From positions 50,736-114,735 of the forward strand of contig CAZDWS010000013.1 of assembly GCA_964509295.1 (NCBI GenBank): a DNA stretch of 64,000 nt, written 5' to 3'. The notes under the pieces were generated by a model. It saw nothing but the letters and a program-made list of their open reading frames with translations. It did not search any database and was not told the DNA's origin. A program made the position numbers and the translations under genes. This stretch comes from JBGSQR01 sp964509295. GTDB lineage: Bacteria; Desulfobacterota; Desulfuromonadia; Geobacterales; Pseudopelobacteraceae. Numbering within the stretch: position 1 is the stretch's first letter; each line of letters begins with the position of its first letter. Positions 18,725 to 27,001 of this stretch are shown here, piece by piece.

Positions 18725-20595
18725 TACTTTTCCTTCCTGTAAATCATGACGCCGAAGGGAGCGAGCGTAGGGAATGTTTCCGGACGGGTGGTGTAGACGG
18801 TTACGTTGAAGCCGGGTGATAATCCCCGGGTGGAATCAAGCAGCACAGTCATGGTGCCGCCCACCAGTGAAGGGCTGATCACCCGTGTCTGGTCACTGTA
18901 GTTGAAAAGGCAGATCAGCTGGACATTATCCACGCTGCGGTTAACGACCAGCACCTGTTCTTCTTCACAGGCGATCACCTGCATACAATCTCTGCTGAGA
19001 CTGGTAAAGGGAGCACACTCCTTGCGCAAGCGGATCAGGTCGCGGTAAAAATCAAACATAACGCGCTGTTCCCCATGCTGGCGCTGCTGAATATCCAGCC
19101 GTGCCGAGAGAAAGGTAGCTTCCGACTGTGGATCAGGTAGTGCGCCCTGCTCCGTAGAGACGGTAAACTCTTTCAGACGCCCATGTCTGACCGATTCTGA
19201 CAGTTCCGTATCTCCATGGCTCACAAAATATGGAAACGGTGCTGCTTCGGCATACTCTTCACCCATGAAAAGCAGAGGGACGTAGGGAGAAAGCAGTACC
19301 GTTGCAGCAGCCAACTTAAGCTGTTGCATCGAAAGATGTTTACCCGGCCGCTCTCCTGCCACGCGATTACCGATCTGGTCATGATTCTGGGAAAACACAA
19401 CCATTTGACGGGGAGAGTGATTTATGGAGGAACTGCCATGGTGTCGTTTCCTGAAAGATGAATATTCGCCTGAGAGTACAAACCCTTCCTGGAAAGCCTT
19501 GACCATATCTGAAAACCGGCCAAAATCGCTGTAATAACCGCTTCGATCCCCGGTTAGCAGCGTCCGCAGGGCATGGTGAAAATCATCGTTCCACTGGGCA
19601 TCCAGATTGTGGCCGCCTGACTCTGGCGGATTTATCAACCGCACGTCGTTCTGATCACTTTCGGCAATAACCTGGATCTGTCGTCCCAGAAAATCGCCCT
19701 GATGGTGAACAGCCTCGGCCAACTCCTGAAGTATGTGCCGTGCACTGAAATCATAGATGCAGTGGGTAGCGTCCAGCCTCAGGGCATCAAAGTGGTATTC
19801 GGTTATCCAGTAGAGTGCGTTGGAGATAAAGAAATGCCGTACCGGGTCACTCTCCTGGCCGTCAAAATTGACGGCGTCGCCCCAGGGGGTGCGGTAGCGG
19901 TCCGTAAAGTAGAAACCATATTTGTTGAGATAGTTCCCTTCAGGACCAAGGTGGTTGTAGACCACATCCAGAATAACGGCCAGCCCCCTGGAGTGACAGG
20001 CATCCACCAGCCGTTTCAGTCCTTCAGGGCCACCGTAGCTGTTCTGGGGGGCAAAGGGATAGACACCATCATAACCCCAGTTGCGTTCTCCGGGAAACTG
20101 TGCCACAGGCATCAGTTCCAGAGCGGTTATGCCCAGTTCACACAGGTAATCAAGTCGGGCGATTACACCATCAAAAGTGCCCTGAGGGGTGAAGGTTCCC
20201 ACATGCAGTTCATAGATAATATAATCATCCGGCGTCTTGCCTTTCCAATTGCTGTCACTCCAGTCAAAACTGTACGGAGATACCACCTGGGACGGACCAT
20301 GCACCCCTTCCGGCTGGAACCGTGAGGCAGGATCGGGTCGGGCGGTCTCCCCATCCAGCAGATAGAGATACTGCTCACCCGCCGCAACACCAGCCACAAC
20401 TCCGCTGAAATAACCATTTCCCTCTGCAGACAGCGGTACGGAAATATCGCCGCGCAGCGGCAGTAAAACCGACACCTCTTGTACTCGTGGCGCCCAGACG
20501 CGGAAACTGACTCCGCCGTCGTGAAGCAGGGTAGCACCGAGATCGAGCTGCCATTTGACATCCTGTTTGATTGCACTACGTTTACTTATTATCAT
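18724..20595 (-). CDS. treZ: Malto-oligosyltrehalose trehalohydrolase TreZ (GH13)
   Basis: 623 residues, typical for TreZ. It releases trehalose from maltooligosyl trehalose made by TreY. An N-terminal CBM48-like/E-set domain (VSFRVWAPRVQEVSVLL) precedes the GH13 barrel with DVVYNHLGPEGN, nucleophile Asp275 in DALRLDATH, Glu312 in VIAESDQND and Asp406 in FSQNHDQIGN. The start ATG follows a clear AGGAGAGAC site. It begins only 21 bases after the helix-hairpin-helix gene, so it probably belongs to the same transcript. Confidence 0.94.
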   Translation of the reverse strand: MIISKRSAIKQDVKWQLDLGATLLHDGGVSFRVWAPRVQEVSVLLPLRGDISVPLSAEGNGYFSGVVAGVAAGEQYLYLLDGETARPDPASRFQPEGVHGPSQVVSPYSFDWSDSNWKGKTPDDYIIYELHVGTFTPQGTFDGVIARLDYLCELGITALELMPVAQFPGERNWGYDGVYPFAPQNSYGGPEGLKRLVDACHSRGLAVILDVVYNHLGPEGNYLNKYGFYFTDRYRTPWGDAVNFDGQESDPVRHFFISNALYWITEYHFDALRLDATHCIYDFSARHILQELAEAVHHQGDFLGRQIQVIAESDQNDVRLINPPESGGHNLDAQWNDDFHHALRTLLTGDRSGYYSDFGRFSDMVKAFQEGFVLSGEYSSFRKRHHGSSSINHSPRQMVVFSQNHDQIGNRVAGERPGKHLSMQQLKLAAATVLLSPYVPLLFMGEEYAEAAPFPYFVSHGDTELSESVRHGRLKEFTVSTEQGALPDPQSEATFLSARLDIQQRQHGEQRVMFDFYRDLIRLRKECAPFTSLSRDCMQVIACEEEQVLVVNRSVDNVQLICLFNYSDQTRVISPSLVGGTMTVLLDSTRGLSPGFNVTVYTTRPETFPTLAPFGVMIYRKEK

Positions 20596-20616
20596 GTCTC
20601 TCCTGACTTACGCTGT

Positions 20617-20850
20617 TCAGTTAGTTTTTGACCATGTATGGTTATGTTTCTCAGCTTCACCGGTCATCTTCCGGGCCTGGGTTACGATAGATTTAACTTT
20701 TTGAGGGTTCATTCTCTCAATATGCTTCAGCCCCTTCTCTTCAGCAGCAGCTACTTTAGCAATTGTATCATAACTTGCTTCAATTAAACGTCGCGCCAGA
20801 ATTTCCCCGATACCGTCCAATTTTTGCAGCTCCTTCATTTTGTTTTTCAT
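20617..20850 (-). CDS. Small helix-hairpin-helix protein
   Basis: 77 residues from the ATG at 20850, which has a strong GGAGGAAATC ribosome-binding site; an upstream in-frame start would add ten residues that include this site. The body (MKELQKLDGIGEILARRLIE, then YDTIAKVAAAEEKGLKHIERMNPQKV) is a helix-hairpin-helix pair of the kind that binds DNA without sequence specificity in RecA-like, PolX and DUF4332 proteins. The C terminus is short and basic. It sits 30 bases after the B12 radical SAM gene and 21 before treZ. Its role there is unknown. Confidence 0.75.
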   Translation of the reverse strand: MKNKMKELQKLDGIGEILARRLIEASYDTIAKVAAAEEKGLKHIERMNPQKVKSIVTQARKMTGEAEKHNHTWSKTN

Positions 20851-20880
20851 GATTTCCTCCTGTTTTTTTGAAATGAACAA

Positions 20881-22404
20881 CTATTTTTGTTCCGGACAAC
20901 GATTGTCATTGAAGATACTGCCCCAGTTGATTTTCTCGGCAATCTTCCTGAAATGATAACCATAGATGGCAAAGGTGATGGCCATACCGAACAGGCGCGG
21001 ACGCCTGAACAGCGACCAGAAAAAGAGTTTCCAGAAATGAAACCGTTCCTTCCCCATAACACCCAGCAGAAACATTGACTTGAAGAGCGCTCCCACATAT
21101 CCGGACTTCATGTGAAACGGAACCTGATATTTTGGGCGGTAAACTGTGAGGAATCTGGCAACACGCTGGTAATACTGACGGGGGGCATAAATTGTATTCA
21201 GGATTGAGCGATAACCACTGATCAGTACTTCAGGTTTCATATGGGGAACAAAATTAAGTGATACCGCCATATTGTTGCCGGAATCGTCACCAATCATCCT
21301 GCCCTCCCTGAGCAGACGTTGATGAAGTTTTGTTCCGCTGAGGGCGGTGAGCATACCGACCATTGCGGTTACTATGCCGCTCTCCTGTATGAAGGAAATC
21401 TGCTGTTCAAAAATAGAGGGAGGATCACTGTCAAAGCCGACTATAAAACCGGCCTGCACCTGCAGGCCAGCCTGCTGGATTTTTTTGATACTGTTCAACA
21501 GGTCACGATTCTTGTTCTGGGTCTTGCCGCTCTCAATGTGCCCTGCGTTATGCGGGGTTTCAATGCCGATAAACACTTCACCAAAACCGGCTTTGACCAT
21601 AAGTGCCATAAGTTCATCATCGTCTGCCAGGTCAATGGAGGCTTCCGTATAAAAATCATAGGGAAAGTTGTGTTTTTCACCCCAGTTAATTATGGCCGGC
21701 AGAGTACTGGTTTTCAATTTGCGCTTGTCGCCGATAAAATTATCATCAACGAAAAAAACACCTCCACGCCAGCCGCTCCGGTAAAGTGCATCGAGTTCCC
21801 CAATCAGCTGTTTGCTGCTTTTGGTACGAGGTATGCGACCAAACAGCTGTGTAATATCGCAGAACTCACAATTAAAAGGACATCCTCGTGAATACTGCAC
21901 ATTCATGGCACCATACTTTTTGGAATTGATCAGCTCCCATAGTGGAACCGGCGTATGGCCAATATGGGCAAACTCAGTGGTGCTGTAGATGTGCTTTGCA
22001 TGGCCAGCCTTAAAGTCTTCCAGAAATGGACCGAGAGTTATCTCGGCCTCGCCCAGAATCAGGTGATCGGCCCCATGAAAATCTGCCGGAGATGAGGTAA
22101 ACAGTGGGCCACCGACAACGGTTCTAATACCCATACGTTTACAGCGGGCAAGGGTATCTACTACCGATTGCCGCTGGATGGTCATGGCACTGATGAACAC
22201 ATAATCGGCCCAGAGAATCTCACTGTCTGACAGTGGCTGGACATTCATGTCCACCAGTCGCTTTTCCCATTCGCCCGGAAGCATGGCTGCAACAGTCAGA
22301 AGACCGAGCGGTGGAAAAGGGGCTTTTTTACCAACAAATTTAAGTGCGTGGCGGAATCCCCAGAACGTGTCCGGATATTCGGGATAAATAAATAATATTT
22401 TCAT
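20881..22404 (-). CDS. B12-binding domain radical SAM protein (DUF4070 type)
   Basis: 507 residues from the ATG at 22404. The N-terminal cobalamin-binding Rossmann domain (residues 1-140, starting MKILFIYPEYPDTFWGF) is followed by a radical SAM barrel with the cluster motif C175-x3-C179-x2-C182 (SRGCPFNCEFC) and a C-terminal DUF4070-like part with hydrophobic stretches. Members of this broad class methylate unactivated carbons; the hopanoid C-2 methylase HpnP is a relative, but substrate cannot be deduced. A start at 22425 is possible but its ATG lies inside the -12 box of a sigma-54 type promoter and homologous proteins begin at MKIL. It is the first gene of the trehalose/TamAB run. Confidence 0.8.
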   Translation of the reverse strand: MKILFIYPEYPDTFWGFRHALKFVGKKAPFPPLGLLTVAAMLPGEWEKRLVDMNVQPLSDSEILWADYVFISAMTIQRQSVVDTLARCKRMGIRTVVGGPLFTSSPADFHGADHLILGEAEITLGPFLEDFKAGHAKHIYSTTEFAHIGHTPVPLWELINSKKYGAMNVQYSRGCPFNCEFCDITQLFGRIPRTKSSKQLIGELDALYRSGWRGGVFFVDDNFIGDKRKLKTSTLPAIINWGEKHNFPYDFYTEASIDLADDDELMALMVKAGFGEVFIGIETPHNAGHIESGKTQNKNRDLLNSIKKIQQAGLQVQAGFIVGFDSDPPSIFEQQISFIQESGIVTAMVGMLTALSGTKLHQRLLREGRMIGDDSGNNMAVSLNFVPHMKPEVLISGYRSILNTIYAPRQYYQRVARFLTVYRPKYQVPFHMKSGYVGALFKSMFLLGVMGKERFHFWKLFFWSLFRRPRLFGMAITFAIYGYHFRKIAEKINWGSIFNDNRCPEQK

Positions 22405-22418
22405 AACTGTAAAGAGAC

Positions 22419-22433
22419 GCAACATATATGCCA
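22419..22433 (-). promoter_or_regulatory. Sigma-54 -24/-12 promoter for the radical SAM-trehalose run
   Basis: On the minus strand the sequence is TGGCATATATGTTGC, with GG and GC exactly 12 bases apart as sigma-54 requires. The predicted transcript start near 22407 leaves only a few bases before the ATG at 22404, so the mRNA may be nearly leaderless. A tandem palindrome lies about 97 bases upstream at 22530-22563. Start-site mapping would settle it. Confidence 0.65.
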
Positions 22434-22529
22434 GACAGGCAAAATGGCTGGAATAGGTATACCTGATTGATTATCTGCTGAAAAAGATAACCGGTGAGAT
22501 TGTCTGACCGGTAAAATCTATTTATCACC

Positions 22530-22563
22530 CCGTCAAATTTGATATATCTGTCAAATAATACGG
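22530..22563. promoter_or_regulatory. Tandem palindromic site, candidate enhancer-binding-protein UAS
   Basis: Read on the minus strand it is CCGTATTATTTGACAG, three spacer bases, then TATCAAATTTGACGG. The same 16+3+15 layout recurs at 26005-26038, 36688-36721 and 37346-37379, each near a sigma-54 promoter. This copy lies between two divergent ones, 97 bases from the leftward promoter and 195 from the rightward. Confidence 0.65.
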
Positions 22564-22757
22564 CTAAAATAAGGTCCGGATGTTTGGATCTACCCATGCA
22601 TTCTGTTTCCACCTGAGACAAAACAACCGTCACAATATTTAATAGTTTTGTCACACATGACGGGTTCCGGTGGCGGCTGATACTGAAGCGATGTCTTCAC
22701 AACAAAAATAGCCCGTAATGCCGGACTGTTGGACTTTATGCATCAGAAGTTCATCTC

Positions 22758-22772
22758 TGGCACGCAAGTTGC
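22758..22772 (+). promoter_or_regulatory. Sigma-54 -24/-12 promoter for the SARP-like gene
   Basis: TGGCACGCAAGTTGC, matching the TGGCAC-N5-TTGC consensus with correct 12-base GG-GC spacing. The predicted start is about 45 bases before the ATG at 22829. Confidence 0.8.
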
Positions 22773-22828
22773 GGACTATCATGAAGCAGTAAACTATTTT
22801 TAACTCCGACTGACATCGAGGTAATTTA

Positions 22829-23461
22829 ATGAACAACTTTAAAAGCACTCTTGAAATACGGACACTGGGGCGCTTCAATATTACTGTCGACGGCAAAAGT
22901 GTTGCCGCAGAATGGCCGGATGAAACATCAAAAAATATTTTCTGCTCACTACTGTCACCTCTGGACTTATTTATCACCTGGGACAGGATCTGCCGCTCCA
23001 CCTGGGAGGTCCCGGTCACACGAACCAACCGCAGAAGGCTGGAGGAAATCATACTACGTCCCCTGAACAGCTTTCTGAACAGGGAACTTGGATTCAACCC
23101 GCTGATCATCGGAGATGATGGCATTAAATTCAATCATGACAATGTGTATCTGGATGCCCTTGAGTTCAATAAATCAGTCGTAGAAGGTCTCAGAGAATTA
23201 TCGCTGGGCAACTTTGCCGCAGCGGTCGAAAAAATCAACAGGGCCAATTCTCTATATGCCGGATGTTATTTGCCGGGCATGTCAGGTAAAATAATCACCA
23301 ATACACGCAAAGACCTGGATTCGCTTTTCCGCACTGCCGTGATGGTTGTACTGCCAAACCTTCAGGTATCCAGTTTTAAAGTTACAAAAAGAAAATTGAA
23401 TCTGGAGATGCCGGGCCCGGTCAATAGCGGAAAAACTGCCCGTAAATCATTCGGGGCGTAA
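22829..23461 (+). CDS. Stand-alone SARP/BTAD-like regulator (winged helix with short TPR-like part)
   Basis: 210 residues. The N-terminal 100 residues (LEIRTLGRFNITVDGKSV, then a helix-turn-helix with RRRLEEIILRPLNSFL and a beta wing around LIIGDDGIKFNHDNVYLDALEF) match the DNA-binding domain of SARP/OmpR-type activators. The next 60 or so residues (FNKSVVEGLRELSLGNFAAAVEKINRANSLYAGCYLPG) look like the start of a bacterial transcriptional activator (BTAD) domain that stops early. Large SARPs continue into ATPase and TPR domains, absent here. GAGGT precedes the ATG. Target genes are unknown, but its own sigma-54 promoter shares the regulatory region of the trehalose run. Confidence 0.7.
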   Translation: MNNFKSTLEIRTLGRFNITVDGKSVAAEWPDETSKNIFCSLLSPLDLFITWDRICRSTWEVPVTRTNRRRLEEIILRPLNSFLNRELGFNPLIIGDDGIKFNHDNVYLDALEFNKSVVEGLRELSLGNFAAAVEKINRANSLYAGCYLPGMSGKIITNTRKDLDSLFRTAVMVVLPNLQVSSFKVTKRKLNLEMPGPVNSGKTARKSFGA

Positions 23462-23489
23462 TATTAATTTGCGATTAAGGTTATATTCA

Positions 23490-23524
23490 GAGACCTCTGA
23501 GGTTTTAAAAACCTCAGAGGTCTC
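23490..23524. repeat. Dispersed palindrome GACCTCNGAGGTT, copy 1
   Basis: A perfect inverted repeat: GAGACCTCTGAGGTTTT followed by AAAAACCTCAGAGGTCTC. Related palindromes occur at 26940-26972 and 38624-38661, always directly after a gene. Such GACCTCNGAGGT hairpins are widespread REP-like elements and can also act as terminators. Confidence 0.75.
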
Positions 23525-23537
23525 AACAGCACTCCAG

Positions 23538-23571
23538 AGGCAGACCAGAACAATTCTGGCCTGCCTTTTTT
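23538..23571 (+). terminator. Rho-independent terminator after the SARP-like gene
   Basis: AGGCAG-a-CCAGAA, loop CAA, TTCTGG-c-CTGCCT, then a run of T. It is placed between the convergent SARP-like and permease genes. Confidence 0.75.
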
Positions 23572-23626
23572 ACTGCCCCGGCCAGCTTGTGTACCGACCG
23601 GGCAAGATCATTGTTGACTCTTCAGA

Positions 23627-25573
23627 CTATGGAATCATCCACTGCAGGTAATACGCCTGGCAATAGACCATAATACCAACAATCGTAGTCAGGAATATTG
23701 AGTGTTTAAGGGTGAAACGGAACAGGGTGCCTTCCTCGCCAACCATGCCGCAGGCGGCACAGGCAACTGCCAGGGATTGGGGGGAGATCATCTTGCCCAT
23801 GACGCCGCCGGAGCTGTTGGCTGCACCCAGCAGGACCGGGTCAATTCCCAGCGCTTCACCGGTCGCCTTGTGCAGACCGCCAAACAGTACGTTGGAAGAG
23901 GTGTCGGAACCGGTCAGAAAAACCCCGAGCCAGCCGATGAACGGAGCAACAAACGGGAACCAGTGGCCGGTTTTGGTGAAAACCAGTCCCAGGCTGTTGG
24001 TCATGCCGGAGGTGTTCATAATGTAGGCCAGACCCATGACGCAGGCGATGGTCAAAGCCGGAAATTTCATGGTATTGCAGGTCTTGGCAAAAAGGCTGGT
24101 CGTTTCTCCGAATCCGACGCCGCAGATGATGGCGGAGAGAAAAGCGGCGAAGAGGATGGCGGTACCGGCAGCTGAAAGAAAATTAAAGGTATAGATACCG
24201 GCAATTTTGGCAGGCACCTGACCTTTAACAGACTTGTCAAGAGGTTTGAACTGACCTTTGGCAATCAGGTTGTCTTTTTCCAGGCCCGCGGACATCTTGC
24301 CCAGATCCGCATTTGCTTTTGCAATAGCTTCGAAACCGGCAAAACGCTCGTTGGTAAGGATGGCGCCTTTACCGGCCAACCCCTTTTCTATGGGCAGGAT
24401 ATTCTCTTCCAGGATTTTCAGTTCATTCAACTTGATAAACACATCAGCCAGCTTCGGCTCGGCAGCGGGCAGTACGGCCAGCAGTTTTTCAACTTCTGCC
24501 TTGACGGCATCGACTTTTTTCAAGCCCGCTTCAGGTGTGGTAACTCCCTTGGCAACTTTATTGTGATAGCCGGTAATGGGTATTTTCTGGATATAGATGT
24601 TGTCCAGCGCCTTTTTTACAGTAGGCAGCCCCCAGAGCAGCACGAAGACGGTCAAACAGAGATAGGGTGCCCAGCCGCGGAAAATCTGGGCACTGCTGTA
24701 ACCATGATCTTCCTTGATAGAGACTTCCTCATGGTCAAAGTGATAGACCGTGGCAGGCTGCCAGACCTGCAGCAGCAATACCAGGGCAGCCATGGAACCC
24801 AGTGAAGCGGTAATGTCCGGCAGATAGGGACCAAGATAGCTGGCGGTTACCCACTGCAGAAGTGCAAAGGTGATACCGCAAACAGCAACGGCAGGCAAAA
24901 CTTCCAGGGTTTTCTTCAGCCCCACCATAACCAGGATAACGTAGAATGGAATAAAGACGGAAATGAAAGGCAGCTGGTGGGCAATCATCTTGGACAGCTT
25001 GAAGCCGTCGTCGGTGTAACCCATAACACCAGCCAGGGCTACAACCGGGATACCGATAGCGCCGAAGGCAACCGGTGCCGTATTGGCGATCAAACAGACA
25101 GAGGCGGCATAAAGCGGACGAAAACCAAGACCTACCAGTGTGGCACCGGCGATGGCCACCGGAGTACCAAAGCCAGCTGCACCTTCAATGAAGGCACCGA
25201 AACAGAAGGCGATCAGCAGGGCCTGGATGCGGCGGTCGGCTGTAACACCGGCCAGTGAAGCGCGAATGACCTCAAACTGCCCCCCCTTGACCGTAATATT
25301 GTAAAGAAAGAGAGTGGTGAGCACGATGTAGAAAACCGGGAAAAGACCGAATCCTACACCTTGAACAAACGACCAGGCCGCCAGGTCGGCAGGCATGCCC
25401 CAGGCTGCAATTGCGACTGCAAACGCCGACGCTACGGCAAGAGGTGCGGCTATGTGCGCCTTCATCCTGAGAACGGCTAAACAGACAAAGATGATGATGA
25501 GTGGTATGGCTGCCACCAGGGCAGACATTCCAAGGCTTCCTCCAACCGGTGTGTACACTTGAATCCAAGGCAT
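23627..25573 (-). CDS. lctP: L-lactate permease with an extra soluble segment
   Basis: 648 residues from the ATG at 25573 (preceded by AGGAGGAAC); an upstream in-frame start would add 38 unrelated residues. The LctP/GlcA family is shown by the many membrane helices and the motifs GAFIEGAAGFGTPVAI (residues 127-142) and the C-terminal ISPQSLAVACAACGMVGEEG. It should take up lactate (or glycolate) with protons. Residues about 345-450 form a Lys/Ala/Glu-rich, largely helical insert between two membrane helices, making the protein about 90 residues longer than E. coli LldP. A sigma-54 promoter at 25792-25806 drives it. Confidence 0.88.
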   Translation of the reverse strand: MPWIQVYTPVGGSLGMSALVAAIPLIIIFVCLAVLRMKAHIAAPLAVASAFAVAIAAWGMPADLAAWSFVQGVGFGLFPVFYIVLTTLFLYNITVKGGQFEVIRASLAGVTADRRIQALLIAFCFGAFIEGAAGFGTPVAIAGATLVGLGFRPLYAASVCLIANTAPVAFGAIGIPVVALAGVMGYTDDGFKLSKMIAHQLPFISVFIPFYVILVMVGLKKTLEVLPAVAVCGITFALLQWVTASYLGPYLPDITASLGSMAALVLLLQVWQPATVYHFDHEEVSIKEDHGYSSAQIFRGWAPYLCLTVFVLLWGLPTVKKALDNIYIQKIPITGYHNKVAKGVTTPEAGLKKVDAVKAEVEKLLAVLPAAEPKLADVFIKLNELKILEENILPIEKGLAGKGAILTNERFAGFEAIAKANADLGKMSAGLEKDNLIAKGQFKPLDKSVKGQVPAKIAGIYTFNFLSAAGTAILFAAFLSAIICGVGFGETTSLFAKTCNTMKFPALTIACVMGLAYIMNTSGMTNSLGLVFTKTGHWFPFVAPFIGWLGVFLTGSDTSSNVLFGGLHKATGEALGIDPVLLGAANSSGGVMGKMISPQSLAVACAACGMVGEEGTLFRFTLKHSIFLTTIVGIMVYCQAYYLQWMIP

Positions 25574-25791
25574 GCTGTAGTTCCTCCTGTTTTTGGGTTT
25601 GCCTGACAGCTCCGTGATTTCATACCTCAACAATACGGTAAGATAAGGCCGGGTGGCCTGATCTTCTGTTCCGGAAAGCGTTAGCATGTATCCCTGTCAG
25701 GACACTTAATTCAAAAAGTTATCTGTGCTTGAATGATGATTTTTGTGGAGGACATGAATTAACTCGCCTGTGACATCCAGCCAGTTTAATC

Positions 25792-25806
25792 GCAACTAAC
25801 GTGCCG
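25792..25806 (-). promoter_or_regulatory. Sigma-54 -24/-12 promoter for the lactate permease
   Basis: On the minus strand the sequence is CGGCACGTTAGTTGC, with GG and GC 12 bases apart. The core GGCACGTTAGTTGCGA is identical to that of the promoter at 37464. It implies a leader of about 200 bases before the permease ATG, in which no recognisable riboswitch was seen. Confidence 0.75.
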
Positions 25807-25888
25807 GAGAAGGCATGGATCTGATTTAGAGGTAATAGACTAATAATACGAAGAAAAATTTATCATGAAGATTGTGCAATAAATTAAA

Positions 25889-25914
25889 CCGTCATTTGTA
25901 ACCGTCATATCCGG
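25889..25914. promoter_or_regulatory. Candidate UAS upstream of the lactate permease
   Basis: It contains two CCGTCAT direct repeats (25889 and 25902). On the minus strand GGTTACAAATGACGG matches the second half-element of the tandem site at 36707-36721 (AGTTATAAATGACGG). It lies about 85 bases upstream of the permease sigma-54 promoter. Confidence 0.5.
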
Positions 25915-26004
25915 CATAACTGCATATAATAATGGTCTCTGAAAAAGGTTAACAGTTTATACTAACCATCAGCCAGATGCATAATTATCGGCCCGCTTAC
26001 CAAC

Positions 26005-26038
26005 CCGTCAAATAGTACGGTTATGTTAAACATGACAG
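26005..26038. promoter_or_regulatory. Tandem palindromic UAS upstream of the porin-CsbD-BON group
   Basis: CCGTCAAATAGTACGG (26005-26020), three spacer bases, then TGTTAAACATGACAG (26024-26038). This is the same 16+3+15 layout as the other copies and lies 97 bases upstream of the sigma-54 promoter. The rest of the 730-base gap between the divergent genes shows no ORF of note. Confidence 0.65.
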
Positions 26039-26134
26039 ATTACATTAACGGTTTCCCACCACTCTTTTAATTCCAACAATAAATTTAACTCGCAAAATCA
26101 AACAATTAAGTTCCAACCACTAGAAATTACACTC

Positions 26135-26149
26135 TGGCATGGTAGTTGC
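26135..26149 (+). promoter_or_regulatory. Sigma-54 -24/-12 promoter for the outer-membrane protein gene
   Basis: TGGCATGGTAGTTGC with 12-base GG-GC spacing. The leader to the ATG at 26305 is about 145 bases. Confidence 0.8.
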
Positions 26150-26304
26150 GATATATCTGCTTCATAAGAAGAACATTGAAGTTACCACCTGAAAACGAAT
26201 TTGTGATTGTCACAAAAAGAGGCTTTATGGGAAAGCACAAAGAGAAGTTAATGATTCGGAGTAATCCGGAAGAAATCAACCCAACCGCAAGTCAAGGAGA
26301 AACC

Positions 26305-26925
26305 ATGAAAAAGAATCGCATGTTACCAGTTATTGTCGCTTTAGCTTTAATCAGTGTCAGTTCCCAGGTATGGGCAGCCGAAAAATCTGATCTGCCGGGA
26401 AACTATGTTGTTATGAAGGCCGGTATCTATTCACCCAGCGAAACCTTTGACCTGGACAACTTCAATGGCGGTACAACTTCAAGCTTTGACAGCAAGACAG
26501 GCTTTGCCGGTGAAGTTGCTTTTGGTCACTATTTCACGCCAAACCTGGCAGTTGAATTGGGCGCCGGATATTTCGAAACCAAAGGATCGCCTGCTGCACA
26601 ACCTGGCGAAGCCAAGCTTCGTGTAGTTCCACTTATTGCAACCGGTAAGGTTTTCATTCCCATGGGCATATTTGAGCCATACGGACTTGGTGGTATCGGT
26701 GCCTATGTTTCGGATATTGATGTAAAAGGCAATTCAGGCAACTTCAGCGGCTCAACTGAAGTAACCTACGGATTTCACGCAGGTGCCGGTTTCAACATAA
26801 ATGTGACCAACAATATGTTCGTGGGTCTTGAAGGAAAATACCTCTGGGCTGAGCCATCCTTTGGCGGCAATCATGTCAAACTGGACGGCTTTGTAACAAC
26901 CGCCAATTTAGGTTTCAGGTTTTAA
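26305..26925 (+). CDS. Outer-membrane beta-barrel protein (OmpW/OMP_b-brl-like)
   Basis: 206 residues from the ATG at 26305, with AAGGAGAAACC as ribosome-binding site; a longer frame reaching back to 26146 has no supporting start. Signal peptide residues 1-24 end at VWA/AEK. The mature protein has alternating strands (VVMKAGIYSPS, GFAGEVAFGHYF, NLAVELGAGYFETKG, FEPYGLGGIGAYVSDI, TYGFHAGAGFNI, MFVGLEGKYLWAEP) and ends LGFRF, the C-terminal aromatic signature for BAM recognition. It should be a small eight-stranded barrel; the cargo is unknown. It heads the group with csbD and the BON protein. Confidence 0.8.
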   Translation: MKKNRMLPVIVALALISVSSQVWAAEKSDLPGNYVVMKAGIYSPSETFDLDNFNGGTTSSFDSKTGFAGEVAFGHYFTPNLAVELGAGYFETKGSPAAQPGEAKLRVVPLIATGKVFIPMGIFEPYGLGGIGAYVSDIDVKGNSGNFSGSTEVTYGFHAGAGFNINVTNNMFVGLEGKYLWAEPSFGGNHVKLDGFVTTANLGFRF

Positions 26926-26939
26926 TAGCCAATATTTAC

Positions 26940-26972
26940 AGGCCTCCGAGGTTTTGGAAACCTCGAAGGCCT
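26940..26972. repeat. Dispersed palindrome GACCTCNGAGGTT-like, copy 2
   Basis: AGGCCTCCGAGGTTT, loop TGG, AAACCTCGAAGGCCT, with one mismatch in the stem. It lies between the barrel gene and csbD and has no T run, so it may lower rather than abolish read-through. Confidence 0.7.
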
Positions 26973-27001
26973 CGACTCAAATTAATCAAAGGAGATATAA
27001 A

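Noticed and set aside
20881..22404. Assignment as hopanoid C-2 methylase HpnP
   Set aside because: The domain layout fits, but the family is broad and no hopanoid genes are nearby, so the substrate is left open.
22340..23133. Two minus-strand frames (104 and 160 residues) over the divergent regulatory region
   Set aside because: They overlap promoters, a UAS and the SARP-like gene, have no ribosome-binding sites and show no recognisable domain.
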